64,000 nucleotides of DNA from Leptolyngbyaceae cyanobacterium (GCA_036703985.1 DATNQN010000131.1:1-64000); one strand, 5' to 3'. Counted from the stretch's first letter, positions 36,088 to 46,445 are shown. Notes: a model not told the origin generated them from the sequence alone. A program made the numbers and translations.

Positions 36088-37743
36088 CTATTTGGTAGCA
36101 GATTTAGGTGGTGCTTTTGGCTTCAAATTTTCTACACTAATGCCAAGTACCCAGACGGTTACCAACACAACGCCGAGTATTTGCAAGACATTCAACTGTT
36201 CATTAATAATCAACAAAGCTAACACTGCGGTTAATGCAGGGCCACTTGCTCCTACTACCGAGGCTAATGCGGGGCCCATCATAGGTACGCCAATATTGTT
36301 GAGTAGATAGCCCACCAAACTGGTAAATGTTAACACTACAGCGCTTACCCAGAGTGCTGGCCACATTTCTGGGGATACCTTAAACGCTAACCACGGTACA
36401 GTGTTGCCAAACAGCAGAACGAATACGGACAAGCACAAGATAGTAGAAAAATTCACCACACTAAAAGGAATGGGGTGCATTTTACTAACTTTGATCAGAA
36501 TTACGTAAACTGCAAAAGCTATCCCTGAAATTGCTGCGGTAAGAGCTCCCAAACCAATATTAGTACCTGCTCTAGCGGCAAAGTTAGCAGAGGGAATAGT
36601 CAGGTAACCTCCGATGTAGATAGAAATAGTGGCTAAGGCAAGCAGGAAAGTCGGTTTATCTCGAAAGATTGCCCAAGCTAACAGAATAGTAACGGTGGGA
36701 TAAATAAAGAAGATGGTGGTAGCGACACCTGTAGGGATATTTCCCAAAGCGATATAGATGAAAAATTGAGATAGAAACAAAAAGAAACCGCTACCCACAA
36801 CGCTCAACAACCTAGCACGCTGAGAAGGGTTTCCTAATTGTTTGATATCTCGCCACGTATTTGGATATCGCCAAGGTGCTATCACAAAAGCCATTAGCGG
36901 TGCAACGAATAGCATTCGCATAGCCAAAATTAACAGGGAGTTGCCAGCGCTAGCAGAAATGAATCCTCCCAATTTGAACAAGCTAAAGATGGATTGCTCT
37001 CTTAAAATTACTCTGACTACTACGTTTTGCAAGGAAAACATCAGAGAAGAAATCAGAATTAGCACCACCCCTGTCATGAAGTTACTGCCCTGGAGAGGTG
37101 GTGTTGGGGGTGCAGTAGGCGGTTCTGGTGATGGTTTGACGCTGGGGACTGTAGGTGAAATTCTTGGTTGGTCTGATATAGAACGTCCCGGCCCTAAAGC
37201 CGGCCCACCGCTAGGGGAAGTTTGAATACTTTGCTGTAGTTGTACTTTTATGCGGCTGACTAGCGCCTCTAAAATGGCTTCTCCTTGTTGTTCTAGGCTG
37301 TGCATCCGTCCCAGCTGTTGGGAAAGGGCGCTTTGGTAGCTGCTGATATCTTGTTGGAGGGTTTTTAGAGTAGTACTGATAGTGGAATCCAGAGATGACA
37401 GAACACCGTAGACTTTCTCGTTATAGTTATTGGGAAGCTGGGAAACCCCAGTTCCAGAGGAGTTGAGTTGCTGCCGCAATTGATCTTGCAAGTGTCCTGC
37501 CAGTAATTGGGCGAGTTGCTGAACTTGTTGCTGAGATTGCAGTTGTTGATACTGCGATCGCAATTGTTCGATCTCGCTTGATAAACTGGATTTCTCCGAT
37601 TGTAGTTGGGTGACCTCCTCATTTAACTGGGCGACCAAATTCTCTTTTAGACTTTGCAGCTGCTCCGTTAACGCTCTGAGGGCGTTTTCCGCTCCTTGAG
37701 GGTTTTCACCCTGCGTTCCCATGTGGTTTTCCATTTGCCCCAT
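36088..37743 (-). CDS. DMT-superfamily (EamA) transporter with N-terminal coiled coil
   Basis: 551 residues. Residues about 18-175 are a glutamine-rich coiled coil, about 180-222 a proline-rich linker, and about 228-535 ten membrane helices with two EamA repeats. The transporter part begins NFMTGVVLILISSLMFSLQN and ends before a short basic tail KPKAPPKSATK. A soluble coiled-coil of this size ahead of an EamA core is unusual for the superfamily and may tether or multimerise it. Substrate unknown; EamA proteins export metabolites or amino acids. ATG at 37743, with another ATG four codons later. Confidence 0.85.
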   Translation of the reverse strand: MGQMENHMGTQGENPQGAENALRALTEQLQSLKENLVAQLNEEVTQLQSEKSSLSSEIEQLRSQYQQLQSQQQVQQLAQLLAGHLQDQLRQQLNSSGTGVSQLPNNYNEKVYGVLSSLDSTISTTLKTLQQDISSYQSALSQQLGRMHSLEQQGEAILEALVSRIKVQLQQSIQTSPSGGPALGPGRSISDQPRISPTVPSVKPSPEPPTAPPTPPLQGSNFMTGVVLILISSLMFSLQNVVVRVILREQSIFSLFKLGGFISASAGNSLLILAMRMLFVAPLMAFVIAPWRYPNTWRDIKQLGNPSQRARLLSVVGSGFFLFLSQFFIYIALGNIPTGVATTIFFIYPTVTILLAWAIFRDKPTFLLALATISIYIGGYLTIPSANFAARAGTNIGLGALTAAISGIAFAVYVILIKVSKMHPIPFSVVNFSTILCLSVFVLLFGNTVPWLAFKVSPEMWPALWVSAVVLTFTSLVGYLLNNIGVPMMGPALASVVGASGPALTAVLALLIINEQLNVLQILGVVLVTVWVLGISVENLKPKAPPKSATK

Positions 37744-38157
37744 TAGCTTTTAACCTCGTGCCAATTGGCGATAAAATAACTTACTTTGGAAGTTGAAGTT
37801 GCTTTTTTTAGGGTGTTCCTAAGTATTTTGTCAAATGTAGCTCCCAATTGTAGATAAATAGCTGAAAAAATTGGTTTTTTTAAAATTTATCAAGTTTTAT
37901 TAATTAAATTTAGAATAATTTTGCGAAAATCAATATCTAGTTTGTTCTGTTTTAACTTACAAGAACAAGATCGAGCAAAATTTTTTGATACTTATTTCAG
38001 ATAGGTAATTTCCTGTTTTAATAGTTGACGATTTGACACTCCCTTTTTAAAACGGCAAATTTCAAGGTTTGTGCGACACACCTTAAAATTTTGCCTGTCT
38101 ATTTAGTAGCATTACCTATTTAGGCAATTGCGATCGCAGATTACTCCCTGTCGGTCA
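37744..38157. other. Intergenic region
   Basis: 414 bp between two minus-strand genes. AT-rich with a TTTTAAAACGG-type stretch and one HIP1-like site near the pit end. I see no gene or repeat. Confidence 0.4.
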
Positions 38158-39483
38158 CTATAACCGAGATAGAACCAGACGGGCAACCACAAAGATAATA
38201 GCGCTCAAGCCGGCAGTGATGGGAATGGTGATCGACCATGCAGCTGCAATGCCTCTAATTGTGGTAAGACGAATGGAACGCCAGTTCTGCACTAAACCAA
38301 TACCAACGACGCCGCCTACCAAAGCATGAGAGGTGGAAACGGGTAAACCGAGTCGAGAAGCGAGTAAAACAGTTGTAGCGGTGGCGAGTTCGGCGGAAAA
38401 TCCACCACTGGGTTTGAGGGAAATGATATTTTCGCCAACGGTGGTAATGACGTTTTTACCCCAAACTGCTAAACCACCGACAATTCCCAACCCGCCAATT
38501 ACTAAAATCCACAAGGGAACGTGGAAGTCACCTAAAGGAACGCTTTGCGTCTGACGAATATATGATATGACAGCTAAAGGCGCGATCGCATTTCCCACAT
38601 CATTGGAACCGTGAGCAAACGCCACAAAGCAAGCACTCAGTATTTGGAATTTCCCTAATTGACGCTCTACTCTGGAAGAGGCAGGGGGCAGGGGGAAGGC
38701 AGCAGGGTGAATTCTTGCTTGTGCTCTCTCACTCTCTTGCTCTTGCGCTCTTGCGCTTTCCCGCTGTTCCCTGCGCTCCAGTTGTCGCCAATTTACTAAA
38801 CTAATCCCGACTGCTGCGATCGCACCTGTTGCCAGAGAGATATCATGGGCGGGAATATTAATTCCCCACTGGTTGATTAAAAATACTTGTACCGGTTTGG
38901 TAAGAGTGGGAAGCACTATCACCCCGAATACTCCCAACAAAGCTGCACTCAACCAGGGTATCCATTCCCTCAGTTGGGCGATGGGATTTGGTTGATCGAG
39001 AATCCAGCGCTTGATCGCACTGTAGAATAAGGCGGCTATGCTGCCACTCACAATCGGAGTTAATACCCAACCGATCGTGATGATGCCGATCGATGACCAG
39101 TCTACCGCACCAACTCCCGCCGCAATCCAACTAAATCCCGCGATCGCACCTACCGTAGCATGAGAAGAGGAAACCGGAAGCCCAAAACTAGTAGCAATTT
39201 GCAACCACAAACCACAGGCTATCAATACCGATACCATACCGATTAGTAAAACTTGCGGATCGGAAGCAAACAGCTGAGGGTGAACTATCTCAGTTGCGAG
39301 GGTTTCAGAAACTTCACCGCCAAATAAAACAGCACCCGTGAACTCTAAGATACCAGCGATGATCAGTGCTTGCCGCAAAGTAACGGCTTTAGAACCTACC
39401 GAGGTTCCCATCGAGTTGGCGACATCGTTGGCTCCCAGGTTCCAGGCGAGATAAAAAGCAAGTAAGGCGACGAGTACGATCAT
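38158..39483 (-). CDS. pit: Inorganic phosphate transporter, PiT family
   Basis: 441 residues, about ten membrane helices. Both PiT signature halves are present: AWNLGANDVANSMGTSVGSK near the N-terminus and FAHGSNDVGNAIAPLAV in the second half, with SSHATVGAI and STSHALVGGVVGIG matching after each. A hydrophilic, charged loop (about 235-270, with repeated RE/QE) separates the halves. It would take up phosphate with a cation (metal-phosphate or Na+/H+ coupled). Stands alone. Confidence 0.92.
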   Translation of the reverse strand: MIVLVALLAFYLAWNLGANDVANSMGTSVGSKAVTLRQALIIAGILEFTGAVLFGGEVSETLATEIVHPQLFASDPQVLLIGMVSVLIACGLWLQIATSFGLPVSSSHATVGAIAGFSWIAAGVGAVDWSSIGIITIGWVLTPIVSGSIAALFYSAIKRWILDQPNPIAQLREWIPWLSAALLGVFGVIVLPTLTKPVQVFLINQWGINIPAHDISLATGAIAAVGISLVNWRQLERREQRESARAQEQESERAQARIHPAAFPLPPASSRVERQLGKFQILSACFVAFAHGSNDVGNAIAPLAVISYIRQTQSVPLGDFHVPLWILVIGGLGIVGGLAVWGKNVITTVGENIISLKPSGGFSAELATATTVLLASRLGLPVSTSHALVGGVVGIGLVQNWRSIRLTTIRGIAAAWSITIPITAGLSAIIFVVARLVLSRL

Positions 39484-39732
39484 GTCTTCGGTAAAGATGG
39501 AGACATGGTTAGTTTAACTGGTCAGGGATGGGCAGGTGTTCTAGCCGTGGGGGGAAGAAGGAATTTGAATCGCGTTCGCGTAGCACTTAGGCGCGAAGGA
39601 AAAGAGGAAAATGCTGGAAAGAACTTGTTAAGCAACATTTTTTTTATATCATCTGGTGTTGGCAACATAGAAGTCATAGATATAATTACTAACTTTGGAA
39701 TATTAGTTATTAGTTTAAATCCTGCTATTGCG

Positions 39733-39909
39733 TGTATTCAACACTTTGTTTTGCGCTTTATTCTTTGGTCGAACGGTCATACTCCCTGGAACTATGCCCG
39801 TTTTCTCAACTACGCAACAGAACGAATGATTTTGCAACGAGTTGGTGGACGCTATCGATTTATTCATCGCCTACTGCAAGAACATTTCGCTCAGATGCCC
39901 CTAGAATAA
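39733..39909 (+). pseudogene. Remnant of a NACHT-type STAND protein (C-terminus)
   Basis: About 58 codons matching the end of cyanobacterial NACHT proteins: CIQHFVLRFILWSNGHTPWN, YARFLNYATERMILQRVGG and YRFIHRLLQEHFAQM. An open frame continues upstream to 39505 but loses any similarity. The NACHT core and all of the N-terminus are gone. A relic of a lost STAND receptor. Confidence 0.75.
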
Positions 39910-40089
39910 AATTAGTTCCAAAGGCAATATAAAGAGAAATTTATATCAATAGAGCAAATCAAAAATTATTGCTACTTTCTTACTTTCAGTGATATCACCC
40001 TCAAAAATGCCCAAAATACTAAAAAAGAGAAAACAATCGGTCAATCGCTTACTGAGTAAGAGTTTTACTGATTATTTTCTCCCCTTCAG

Positions 40090-40926
40090 CTATTCCAAAT
40101 CCTCAACGTTAATTCCTAAAGCTGCTAGCTGTTCGGGAGAAAGCGATTTTAACTTAACAGCTAATTCCAGTCGCTTTTGTCGTTCTCGTTCCGCATCTGT
40201 CTGTAACCAATTTCCCTCTCCGTCATACCAACGTAACCAACGACGGCTAATGCCTTCAAATTCTCCTTGCCAAATTCCCAATCCCAATTTTAATTCGGGA
40301 ATCCAAAACTGAGGATTTTCAGCATCGATAGTTTGCTCTCGGTAGCGTCCACCATCTAGTTTAAATCCCCGTAGGCGATCGCTATAGCGACTGAATACAA
40401 CATAATAAGGTACTCGCAAAATTCGCTCGTAAACATCCCATTTTTTCGGCGGTATTTCTCTAATTGGTTTTCCGTTACTTTCCGGAGTGCTACGAACTTC
40501 CGAAGTATTCTCCTCTTCTATTAGCGCTAATTCTCCCAAATCTTCTTTTTCTGTTCCTGGTGATAGTAGTTCCACCACTAAAAATGGACTCACACCTTCT
40601 TGCCAAATCACGTAACTAGAACGCAAATCGGTACCTTCGTAGAGACGCGGTACATCCAAGACGAGAAACCAGTCGGGACGCTTGTACCAGAGGGGATTTT
40701 TCACATCGTAGTACAAGTTTAGATCGGAGCCGGCAAAGATGCGCGAGGGCGGATAATCTGTCAACCGTAGGGTGCGAGAAAGCAACTGCGGTTGCAAACT
40801 ATGAAACTCGTCAGGCAAACCAGGTTCCTCCGGATTTTCACTTGGCAAATCGTACATCGTCGGCAGCGTCTCCTTAGCAGGGAGAGGCGGTTCTGTCTGG
40901 GGAATTGCCGGACGCTGTTGCAGCAT
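40090..40926 (-). CDS. Uma2-family (DUF820) endonuclease-like protein
   Basis: 278 residues. PD-(D/E)xK-type Uma2 core with RIFAGSDLNLYYD, KRPDWFLVLDVPR, the SPFLVVELLSPGTEKEDLG strand-loop and a VPYYVVFSR stretch, followed by a charged C-terminus. Longer than the 190-residue standard form, by an N-terminal proline-rich segment and a C-terminal helical tail. These genes are expanded in cyanobacteria and their targets are not known. Confidence 0.85.
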   Translation of the reverse strand: MLQQRPAIPQTEPPLPAKETLPTMYDLPSENPEEPGLPDEFHSLQPQLLSRTLRLTDYPPSRIFAGSDLNLYYDVKNPLWYKRPDWFLVLDVPRLYEGTDLRSSYVIWQEGVSPFLVVELLSPGTEKEDLGELALIEEENTSEVRSTPESNGKPIREIPPKKWDVYERILRVPYYVVFSRYSDRLRGFKLDGGRYREQTIDAENPQFWIPELKLGLGIWQGEFEGISRRWLRWYDGEGNWLQTDAERERQKRLELAVKLKSLSPEQLAALGINVEDLE

Positions 40927-41032
40927 AGCTAGGAAGATAAAATATGATTTTCTTATTTTAAGATAACAGTAGAAATTAGAATCGCTTGTTAGATGCGATC
41001 GCTAAAATTTAGAGCGATAGGAAATTACTATT

Positions 41033-41200
41033 ATGCACTACAAAGTCAGCACTATCATCGAAAAAGATGAAGATGGATATTATGCTTATTGTCCCTATCT
41101 TGAAGGATGTCAAACTCTAGGGGATTCTTTGAAAAAGGTAAAAAAAATCCCCCTGTTTCCACAAGGGGAACTCAACAAAAAAATTACAATGAATTATTGA
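41033..41200 (+). pseudogene. Truncated HicB-family antitoxin
   Basis: Frame of 55 codons. The first 34 match a HicB antitoxin (MHYKVSTIIEKDEDGYYAYC, PYLEGCQTLGDSLKK); the rest ([19 protein letters not shown]) runs into the terminator of the facing gene. The C-terminal half is missing, so it is a remnant, distinct from the intact HicB at 22205-22411. Confidence 0.75.
41141..41169 (-). terminator. Terminator of the DHS-like gene
   Basis: On the minus strand TCCCC-TTGTGGAAACAG-GGGGA is followed by TTTTTTT, 25 bp after the stop of the DHS-like gene. It overlaps the HicB remnant. Confidence 0.75.
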
Positions 41201-42378
41201 GACATCAATCTACCAGTAGGAGAAGTAGTCACTTCTTTTTCTGCTTCTTCTGCTACGGCGGTGGGAATTTCTTCCGGTGACTTGGTTTTTGCTTTGTTGA
41301 AATCGGCGATCAGTTTTTCCATCATTTCGGCTCGGCGATCGTACAATCGTTTTAGTTGCCGAGGTTGGCACTGATTCATTGCGTAGGCAGTTATGATGGG
41401 CACAGCGATCGTACTATCTGCATAACAGACGATCGTACTTGGTAACTCTTCGGGATCGATTTTCCCCCAGCTAACTGCTTCGCTGGGTGTAGCGCCAGAC
41501 AAACCGCCAGTATCGGGACGTGCATCAGTAACTTGCACGAAGTAATCATGTCCTCGTTCTTCTAATCCCAACACTTCATGTAATTGGGGTTGAGTTTGCA
41601 GTAGGAAGTTTTTCGGACTACCGCCACCGATAATTACCGCCGCACTCTTCCCTTCTTGTTCAGATGTACCAGATTCACGAGCGCAATATGCGATCGCAGC
41701 GGTTTCATTTACATCTATCATCGGATCGACGATTAACTGGGAACCTTCCAACGCCATCGCCGCCACATTCATCCCGATCGAACTATCTCCCGGAGAAGAG
41801 GTATAAATGGGAACGCCGCACTCATAAGCAGTAGCTAACAGGGAAGAATGTTTGATTCCCAACTGTTTTTCCACTTCCCGCACGTACTTACCCAGCAGGT
41901 AATGAAACTCTGCCGTTCCCATCCGCTTCTGAAACTCTTCTGCTTGAAGGATTTTGCGGATAAAAGCATCGGTTTCCAGCAGCACGTCATAACCAAAAGT
42001 GATATCGTAAATGCGGATCGTACCCTCTTCCCGCAACTTGATATCATCGACAAACGGGCTGCCCGAATAAAGTTCAAAACCCAAGCCAAAGTGCATATCA
42101 TGGTAAAGATTTGCACCAGTACTGATCATCCAATCAATAAAGCCATTCCGAATTAGCGGCGCTAAAGCAGCTACCCCCATCCCAGCAGGCGTCATCGCAC
42201 CGGAAAGGCTGACTCCCACCGTCACGCCTTCCTGAAAAACTTCCCGACTGAGTAAGTGACAGATTTCCCGCAACCGCGCCGAATTATAAGCCGTAAAATA
42301 ATTATCGATTAAATCTACCACGCCAATATCTTTTGGCATCGGGGAAGGAGCGATTTTACGACCGGATTTTTTTGACAT
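41194..42378 (-). CDS. speY: Deoxyhypusine synthase homologue (homospermidine-type polyamine enzyme)
   Basis: 394 residues. Whole-length DHS-like protein: [57 protein letters not shown] and the catalytic SWGKIDP (K306). Eukaryotic DHS modifies eIF5A, which bacteria lack; in cyanobacteria a DHS homologue was shown to make homospermidine, hence the symbol. I start at the ATG at 42378, not at the upstream TTG at 42396, because MSKKSG fits the usual beginning. A charged C-terminal tail (about 365-394) is poorly conserved. No polyamine gene is next to it. Confidence 0.88.
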   Translation of the reverse strand: MSKKSGRKIAPSPMPKDIGVVDLIDNYFTAYNSARLREICHLLSREVFQEGVTVGVSLSGAMTPAGMGVAALAPLIRNGFIDWMISTGANLYHDMHFGLGFELYSGSPFVDDIKLREEGTIRIYDITFGYDVLLETDAFIRKILQAEEFQKRMGTAEFHYLLGKYVREVEKQLGIKHSSLLATAYECGVPIYTSSPGDSSIGMNVAAMALEGSQLIVDPMIDVNETAAIAYCARESGTSEQEGKSAAVIIGGGSPKNFLLQTQPQLHEVLGLEERGHDYFVQVTDARPDTGGLSGATPSEAVSWGKIDPEELPSTIVCYADSTIAVPIITAYAMNQCQPRQLKRLYDRRAEMMEKLIADFNKAKTKSPEEIPTAVAEEAEKEVTTSPTGRLMSQ

Positions 42379-42535
42379 TTTTGCACTCTCAAACAACTAG
42401 GGGCTAGGGATTAGGAACTAGGGAAGAGAGAAGAGGAAAATTACAAATTTTAGATTGCCAATTTTTTAATCAATTTGCTATCTGCAATCTAAAATTTAAA
42501 ATTATCCTGCTTCCCTAAATATTCATCACTATTTT

Positions 42536-43063
42536 CTATTCCCTTTCACAGATTTCTTTCATCACCTGCAAGTAAGAATCCAATGATTTTTTGCTAAAAC
42601 AAACGAATATTACTTGCTCAACTGAAGAATTTATCTTCATAAAATCGCTGATTTCCCTAACAGCAATTTTGGTGGCTCTTTCCATTGGGAAACCATACGC
42701 CCCAGTACTAATGGCTGGGAAAGCAATTGTATGGATATCGTGCTGTTCTGCCAATTCCATACATCGACGATAACAACTGGCTAACAACTCATCCTCCCCA
42801 TTATTGCCACCTCGCCAAACTGGGCCAACTGTATGGATAACCCATTTAGCTGGTAGTTTGTAGCCCCTGGTAATCTTAGCATCTCCTGTTTGACAACCGT
42901 TCAGTTTTTTACATTCTTCCAATAATTGAGATCCGGCTGCACGGTGAATCGCCCCATCAACACCACCGCCACCTAACAAAGAACTATTAGCAGCGTTGAC
43001 AATAGCCTCTACTTGCTGTTGAGTAATGTCAGCCTCAATAACTGAAATTCTGTTATTTACCAT
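42536..43063 (-). CDS. Macro-domain protein (YmdB-like O-acetyl-ADP-ribose deacetylase)
   Basis: 175 residues, one macro domain: [56 protein letters not shown] and [18 protein letters not shown]. These are the ADP-ribose-binding loops. Start taken as ATG at 43063. It would reverse ADP-ribose modifications or hydrolyse O-acetyl-ADP-ribose. Note that a TIR domain protein, a possible NAD consumer, is also in this window, but 13 kb away. Confidence 0.92.
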   Translation of the reverse strand: MVNNRISVIEADITQQQVEAIVNAANSSLLGGGGVDGAIHRAAGSQLLEECKKLNGCQTGDAKITRGYKLPAKWVIHTVGPVWRGGNNGEDELLASCYRRCMELAEQHDIHTIAFPAISTGAYGFPMERATKIAVREISDFMKINSSVEQVIFVCFSKKSLDSYLQVMKEICERE

Positions 43064-43187
43064 TTTCAATTCTTAAAGCATTTCCCATCAATATATTAAT
43101 ATCCCCAAAAAAATTTTAGGTTAACATCTGTGTTCATCTGTGTTTATCTGTGGACATCTGTGGTAAAAAAAAGACTCAAATTAGCCA

Positions 43188-43946
43188 CTACATAATGGCG
43201 ATCGCCCGATCGAACTCCCTCCAAGCTGATTGAAAGAAACTCATCAAAGTATAACTCCCAGCACGAAAAACCTTTTTGTGATCGAACCAAACTAGTAATA
43301 AAGTAGCACCAAAAAATGAACGGTGGAATAATTCAAGACAACCTAATTGCCATTTTGAGCGATACTGGCGCAGTTTACCCAACTGTTGGGATTGAAAGCA
43401 AACGTGATGATTTTCGTCATGGAGAATTTGTTGACAAATTTGCTTTAAAATTAGCGATCGCGTTGCTTTTCCCAAAGCATCATAATACACTAAAGCAATT
43501 ATTTCTGCTGTCAACAGCACTACAATGGCCAACTCTAAATTGGCTAACTTTCGCAGTTTGCGAAATATACTATCCGTCCAATGTCGCTTGGCTAGAGCAA
43601 TTCCCTGCTGTTTCATAAAGCGACCTAAATCAGCGGCGTGCCGCTGTTCTTCGGCAATAAAAAGCTTTAAAGCCTCTACATAAACCGTATCTCCAGAGAC
43701 AGCCGCATAAGCACGGGCCGCTTTTAATAAATTCGTGCCTTCAGAACTTTCCCCTAATTGAAAGCTGCGGATAGAGTTAGAGATATTGTTTTTTTCTATA
43801 TCATTAAGACGGTGAGAAGATTCCCAAGATATTGATAAAAGATGTTGACGATTAAATTGAAAATATTCTAGCCATTCGGAAGATGTTTTGTAAGAATTAA
43901 TGACTGGGTTTATGGTAGTTTGAATCAAATGGATATCAGCAGTCAT
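43188..43946 (-). CDS. Ferritin-like di-iron protein
   Basis: 252 residues. Two metal-ligand helices are clear: AEEQRHAADLGRFMKQQGI (E-x2-H) and ILHDENHHVCFQSQQLGKL (D/E-x2-HH). About six helices make a ferritin-like bundle, with helix LANLELAIVVLLTAEIIALV hydrophobic. Resembles the cyanobacterial ferritin-like domain protein annotated without function; could be an oxygenase or reductase rather than iron storage. ATG at 43946. Confidence 0.75.
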   Translation of the reverse strand: MTADIHLIQTTINPVINSYKTSSEWLEYFQFNRQHLLSISWESSHRLNDIEKNNISNSIRSFQLGESSEGTNLLKAARAYAAVSGDTVYVEALKLFIAEEQRHAADLGRFMKQQGIALAKRHWTDSIFRKLRKLANLELAIVVLLTAEIIALVYYDALGKATRSLILKQICQQILHDENHHVCFQSQQLGKLRQYRSKWQLGCLELFHRSFFGATLLLVWFDHKKVFRAGSYTLMSFFQSAWREFDRAIAIM

Positions 43947-44137
43947 TGAGTTGTTCCTAAATATATTGAAAGAGGATACAACCTAAAATAATATTTTTCC
44001 GCAAGTTGGCCATCTTTTGATTAAATGCCTGATTTGGTACTTGGCAAATTTACGTCCACGCTCTGTACTATGGGAAGAAAACTCTTTATAATTATCTAAC
44101 TCACTTTACAGACAATCGCTATCGTGCGATCGAGTCG

Positions 44138-44392
44138 ATGAAAAATAACTCTAGCAAAGAAAAATGGCCGACTTTTAAAGAGATTTTGCAGCACCTTCAT
44201 CGGGAAGGAATTTACATTCATTCCGACCAACTGGCAGAATTTTTCTTAGCACACGGATTACCTGTAGATTTAGGATACGTTCCTAAGCGTTTAAAAGAAA
44301 AAGCTAAGTCGATCAACAAAAATTACCAAGGAGATATGGCTAGGCTGGAAGAGATCGCCGATCGAGCTTACGACTACATCCAGTATATGTAG
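44138..44392 (+). CDS. Conserved hypothetical protein
   Basis: 84 residues, basic and helical (FKEILQHLHREGIYIHSDQL, AEFFLAHGLPVDLGYVPKRL, KEKAKSINKNYQGDMARLEE). No domain recognised. About 95 bp upstream of the cobalamin adenosyltransferase gene on the same strand; may share a transcript. The coding look is sound, the function unknown. Confidence 0.65.
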   Translation: MKNNSSKEKWPTFKEILQHLHREGIYIHSDQLAEFFLAHGLPVDLGYVPKRLKEKAKSINKNYQGDMARLEEIADRAYDYIQYM

Positions 44393-44487
44393 GATAATAT
44401 ATCTCGGTCAATTGCTAGGATGGTTGTCTTTGCAGCAATCTCAAGCAATCCAAAAACTTGTTGCCATTGTTTTTTCTTTCTTATTTG

Positions 44488-45144
44488 ATGAAAACTGATA
44501 GCGATCGAGAAACCACCGATACTCCGGATAAAAGCACTTTAGCCGAAACATCCGACCAATACAAGCGGAAGATGCAGCGACGCAAGGAAGTGCAAGCACA
44601 ACGACTGGCGGAACGCACGAAAGAAAAAGGTTTGATCGTCGTTCACACGGGGAACGGAAAAGGAAAAACCACTGCTGCATTGGGGATGGTATTGCGATCG
44701 CTCGGTCACGGATACCGAGTTGCGATCGTACAATTCATTAAAGGAGCTTGGGAACCCGCCGAAAAAGCAGCCTTCAGTCGATGGGAAGACCTCTTAGAAT
44801 TTCATGCAATGGGAGAAGGCTTCACTTGGGAAACGCAAGACAAACAACGAGATGTCCAAAAAGCGCAGCAAGCTTGGCAAAAAGCGTTAACCTTTATCCA
44901 CGATCGAGAGTTTAAACTGGTATTGCTTGACGAAATCAATGTCGCTCTCAAATTAGGATATCTAAACGTAGAGCAAGTTTTAGCAGGACTAGCAGAAAAG
45001 CCTGAAGATTCCCATGTAATTTTAACTGGCAGAGGTGCGCCCCCAGACCTTATAGAACAAGCTGACTTAGTAACGGAAATGACTTTAGTGAAACATCCAT
45101 TCCGCGAACAAGGAGTGAAAGCGCAACCAGGTATCGAGTACTAA
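44488..45144 (+). CDS. cobO: Cob(I)yrinic acid a,c-diamide adenosyltransferase
   Basis: 218 residues, CobA/BtuR/CobO family: transfers the adenosyl group of ATP to cob(I)alamin-type corrinoids. The P-loop VVHTGNGKGKTTAALGM, then RVAIVQFIKGAW, FTWETQDKQRD, LVLLDEINVAL and the C-terminal HPFREQGVKAQPGIEY are all family signatures. I start at ATG 44488; a TTG ten codons upstream is less likely. The first 55 residues are a charged helix. Confidence 0.92.
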   Translation: MKTDSDRETTDTPDKSTLAETSDQYKRKMQRRKEVQAQRLAERTKEKGLIVVHTGNGKGKTTAALGMVLRSLGHGYRVAIVQFIKGAWEPAEKAAFSRWEDLLEFHAMGEGFTWETQDKQRDVQKAQQAWQKALTFIHDREFKLVLLDEINVALKLGYLNVEQVLAGLAEKPEDSHVILTGRGAPPDLIEQADLVTEMTLVKHPFREQGVKAQPGIEY

Positions 45145-45174
45145 ACCAGAAACTAAAAAACCACATCCCGATGT

Positions 45175-45804
45175 TTAATTTTGGTTAACCTTACACATAC
45201 CCAAAATGCGTTGGTCGTTGTCGCTTACCCTAGCAATCTGGTGATAATTTTGTAACTTAACAGCAAATGGGAAAGAAACCGCCTCAAAATTATTTTGATT
45301 GCTAGAAGAAGGAGTAGCTGCGGCTAAAGGTTGAAACTGCTCTGTTTGATTCGATCCGCCTTCAGCTATATCATCGCCAGAAGGATTAGCAAACGTAACC
45401 TTTAGTTGCTGCGCCTCCAGAGTACCTCGAAAGCAATTAAACTCTGAATGAGGCATATAAAAAGCACCGACTACGCCACCATCTCGCACCTCAAAAACCA
45501 TATACTCCTGGCCAATTTCTTCTGGTTTTGATGATTGACCATAGAGGTAAACTCCATCAGACAATTGTTTGGCTGAAGTAATTCTGTTGTTACTATTACT
45601 AGATGCGTCTGATAAACGTACCTCTGCGGTTAGAGCAGGCTGATGCCGATCGGCGATAGATGTGACTGCTGGCAGATTTTTAATTACTGCGTTAGCATTG
45701 CCACTGGAGAGACTAACTACCGCCAATAACGCAGCAAGTGGGACTTGCCGATGGGTTGGGCGTTGAAGCCGTTGGAAAAGTTTATGAGTTATAGAGTTAA
45801 TCAC
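45175..45804 (-). CDS. Exported conserved hypothetical protein
   Basis: 209 residues. Signal peptide about 1-38 (basic N-region, PLAALLAVVSLSSGNANA). Mature part has a compact core (DGVYLYGQSSKPEEIGQEYM, VFEVRDGGVVGAFYMPHSEF, NCFRGTLEAQQLKVTF) found in cyanobacterial exported proteins of unknown role, with a low-complexity insert and two cysteines (NCFRG, GMCKV). Convergent with cobO. Confidence 0.7.
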   Translation of the reverse strand: MINSITHKLFQRLQRPTHRQVPLAALLAVVSLSSGNANAVIKNLPAVTSIADRHQPALTAEVRLSDASSNSNNRITSAKQLSDGVYLYGQSSKPEEIGQEYMVFEVRDGGVVGAFYMPHSEFNCFRGTLEAQQLKVTFANPSGDDIAEGGSNQTEQFQPLAAATPSSSNQNNFEAVSFPFAVKLQNYHQIARVSDNDQRILGMCKVNQN

Positions 45805-46445
45805 AGCAGATTTTCCCTGACGAGTTTAAACTAAATATGAAATATCGTTTAATTGAAATTTAGCTAAAAACTTAGACCGCTTATTTGTCTCGAATGGCGA
45901 ACCTGTTGTGTTCCGAATCACAGCTTGTGGAAGTAGATTAGGGTATGTACTTCTTTGGTTGCTGCTGGTTAAGGAATACTCACCGATCGATATTGTCCTC
46001 TCAACCCTGACAGGCATTATTTTGATAATCACAATATTTTTACTCCTCACATTAATAGTGTAACTCTCCACTGATAAGTGGATTCACTGATGAGAGTTGA
46101 AATTTCTGATTATGTTACAAAAGTTTATATATTGATTTTTAAGAAGAGCCAAATAGACAATTTTTTTTTAATTTGTATAAATAATTTAACTTGAAATTAG
46201 GCTTTATTAATCTATTGTCGAGAGCCTATACCCAATAGCAGATGCAAATATTTTTCTGTTTAGATAATTTCTAACAATTCAGTATTAAGTAATTAAGCGC
46301 AATAAACAGAAGTATTTAACTAAAAGTAAACTTAGGTAAAATCTTCTTCCTTGAGAACTTCCTGCTTACTTAACTTAACTGCAAAAAAATTTGGGACGAG
46401 TAGCCAGAAGGTGCTACCCATCCCACGAGATTAATTAGCTTGGGC
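45805..46445. other. Intergenic region
   Basis: 641 bp. A frame at 45826-46071 (81 codons) opens here, but it has no recognisable family and no good ribosome site, so I do not call it. Otherwise AT-rich with the sigma-factor terminator at the end. Confidence 0.4.
46383..46424 (-). terminator. Terminator of the sigma factor gene
   Basis: On the minus strand the stem GGGATGGGTAGC / GCTACTCGTCCC (two wobble pairs) is followed by AAATTTTTTT, about 20 bp after the stop. Confidence 0.75.

Noticed and set aside
45826..46071. 81-codon frame upstream of the exported protein
   Set aside because: No recognised family, no good ribosome site, and AT-rich composition like the rest of the gap.
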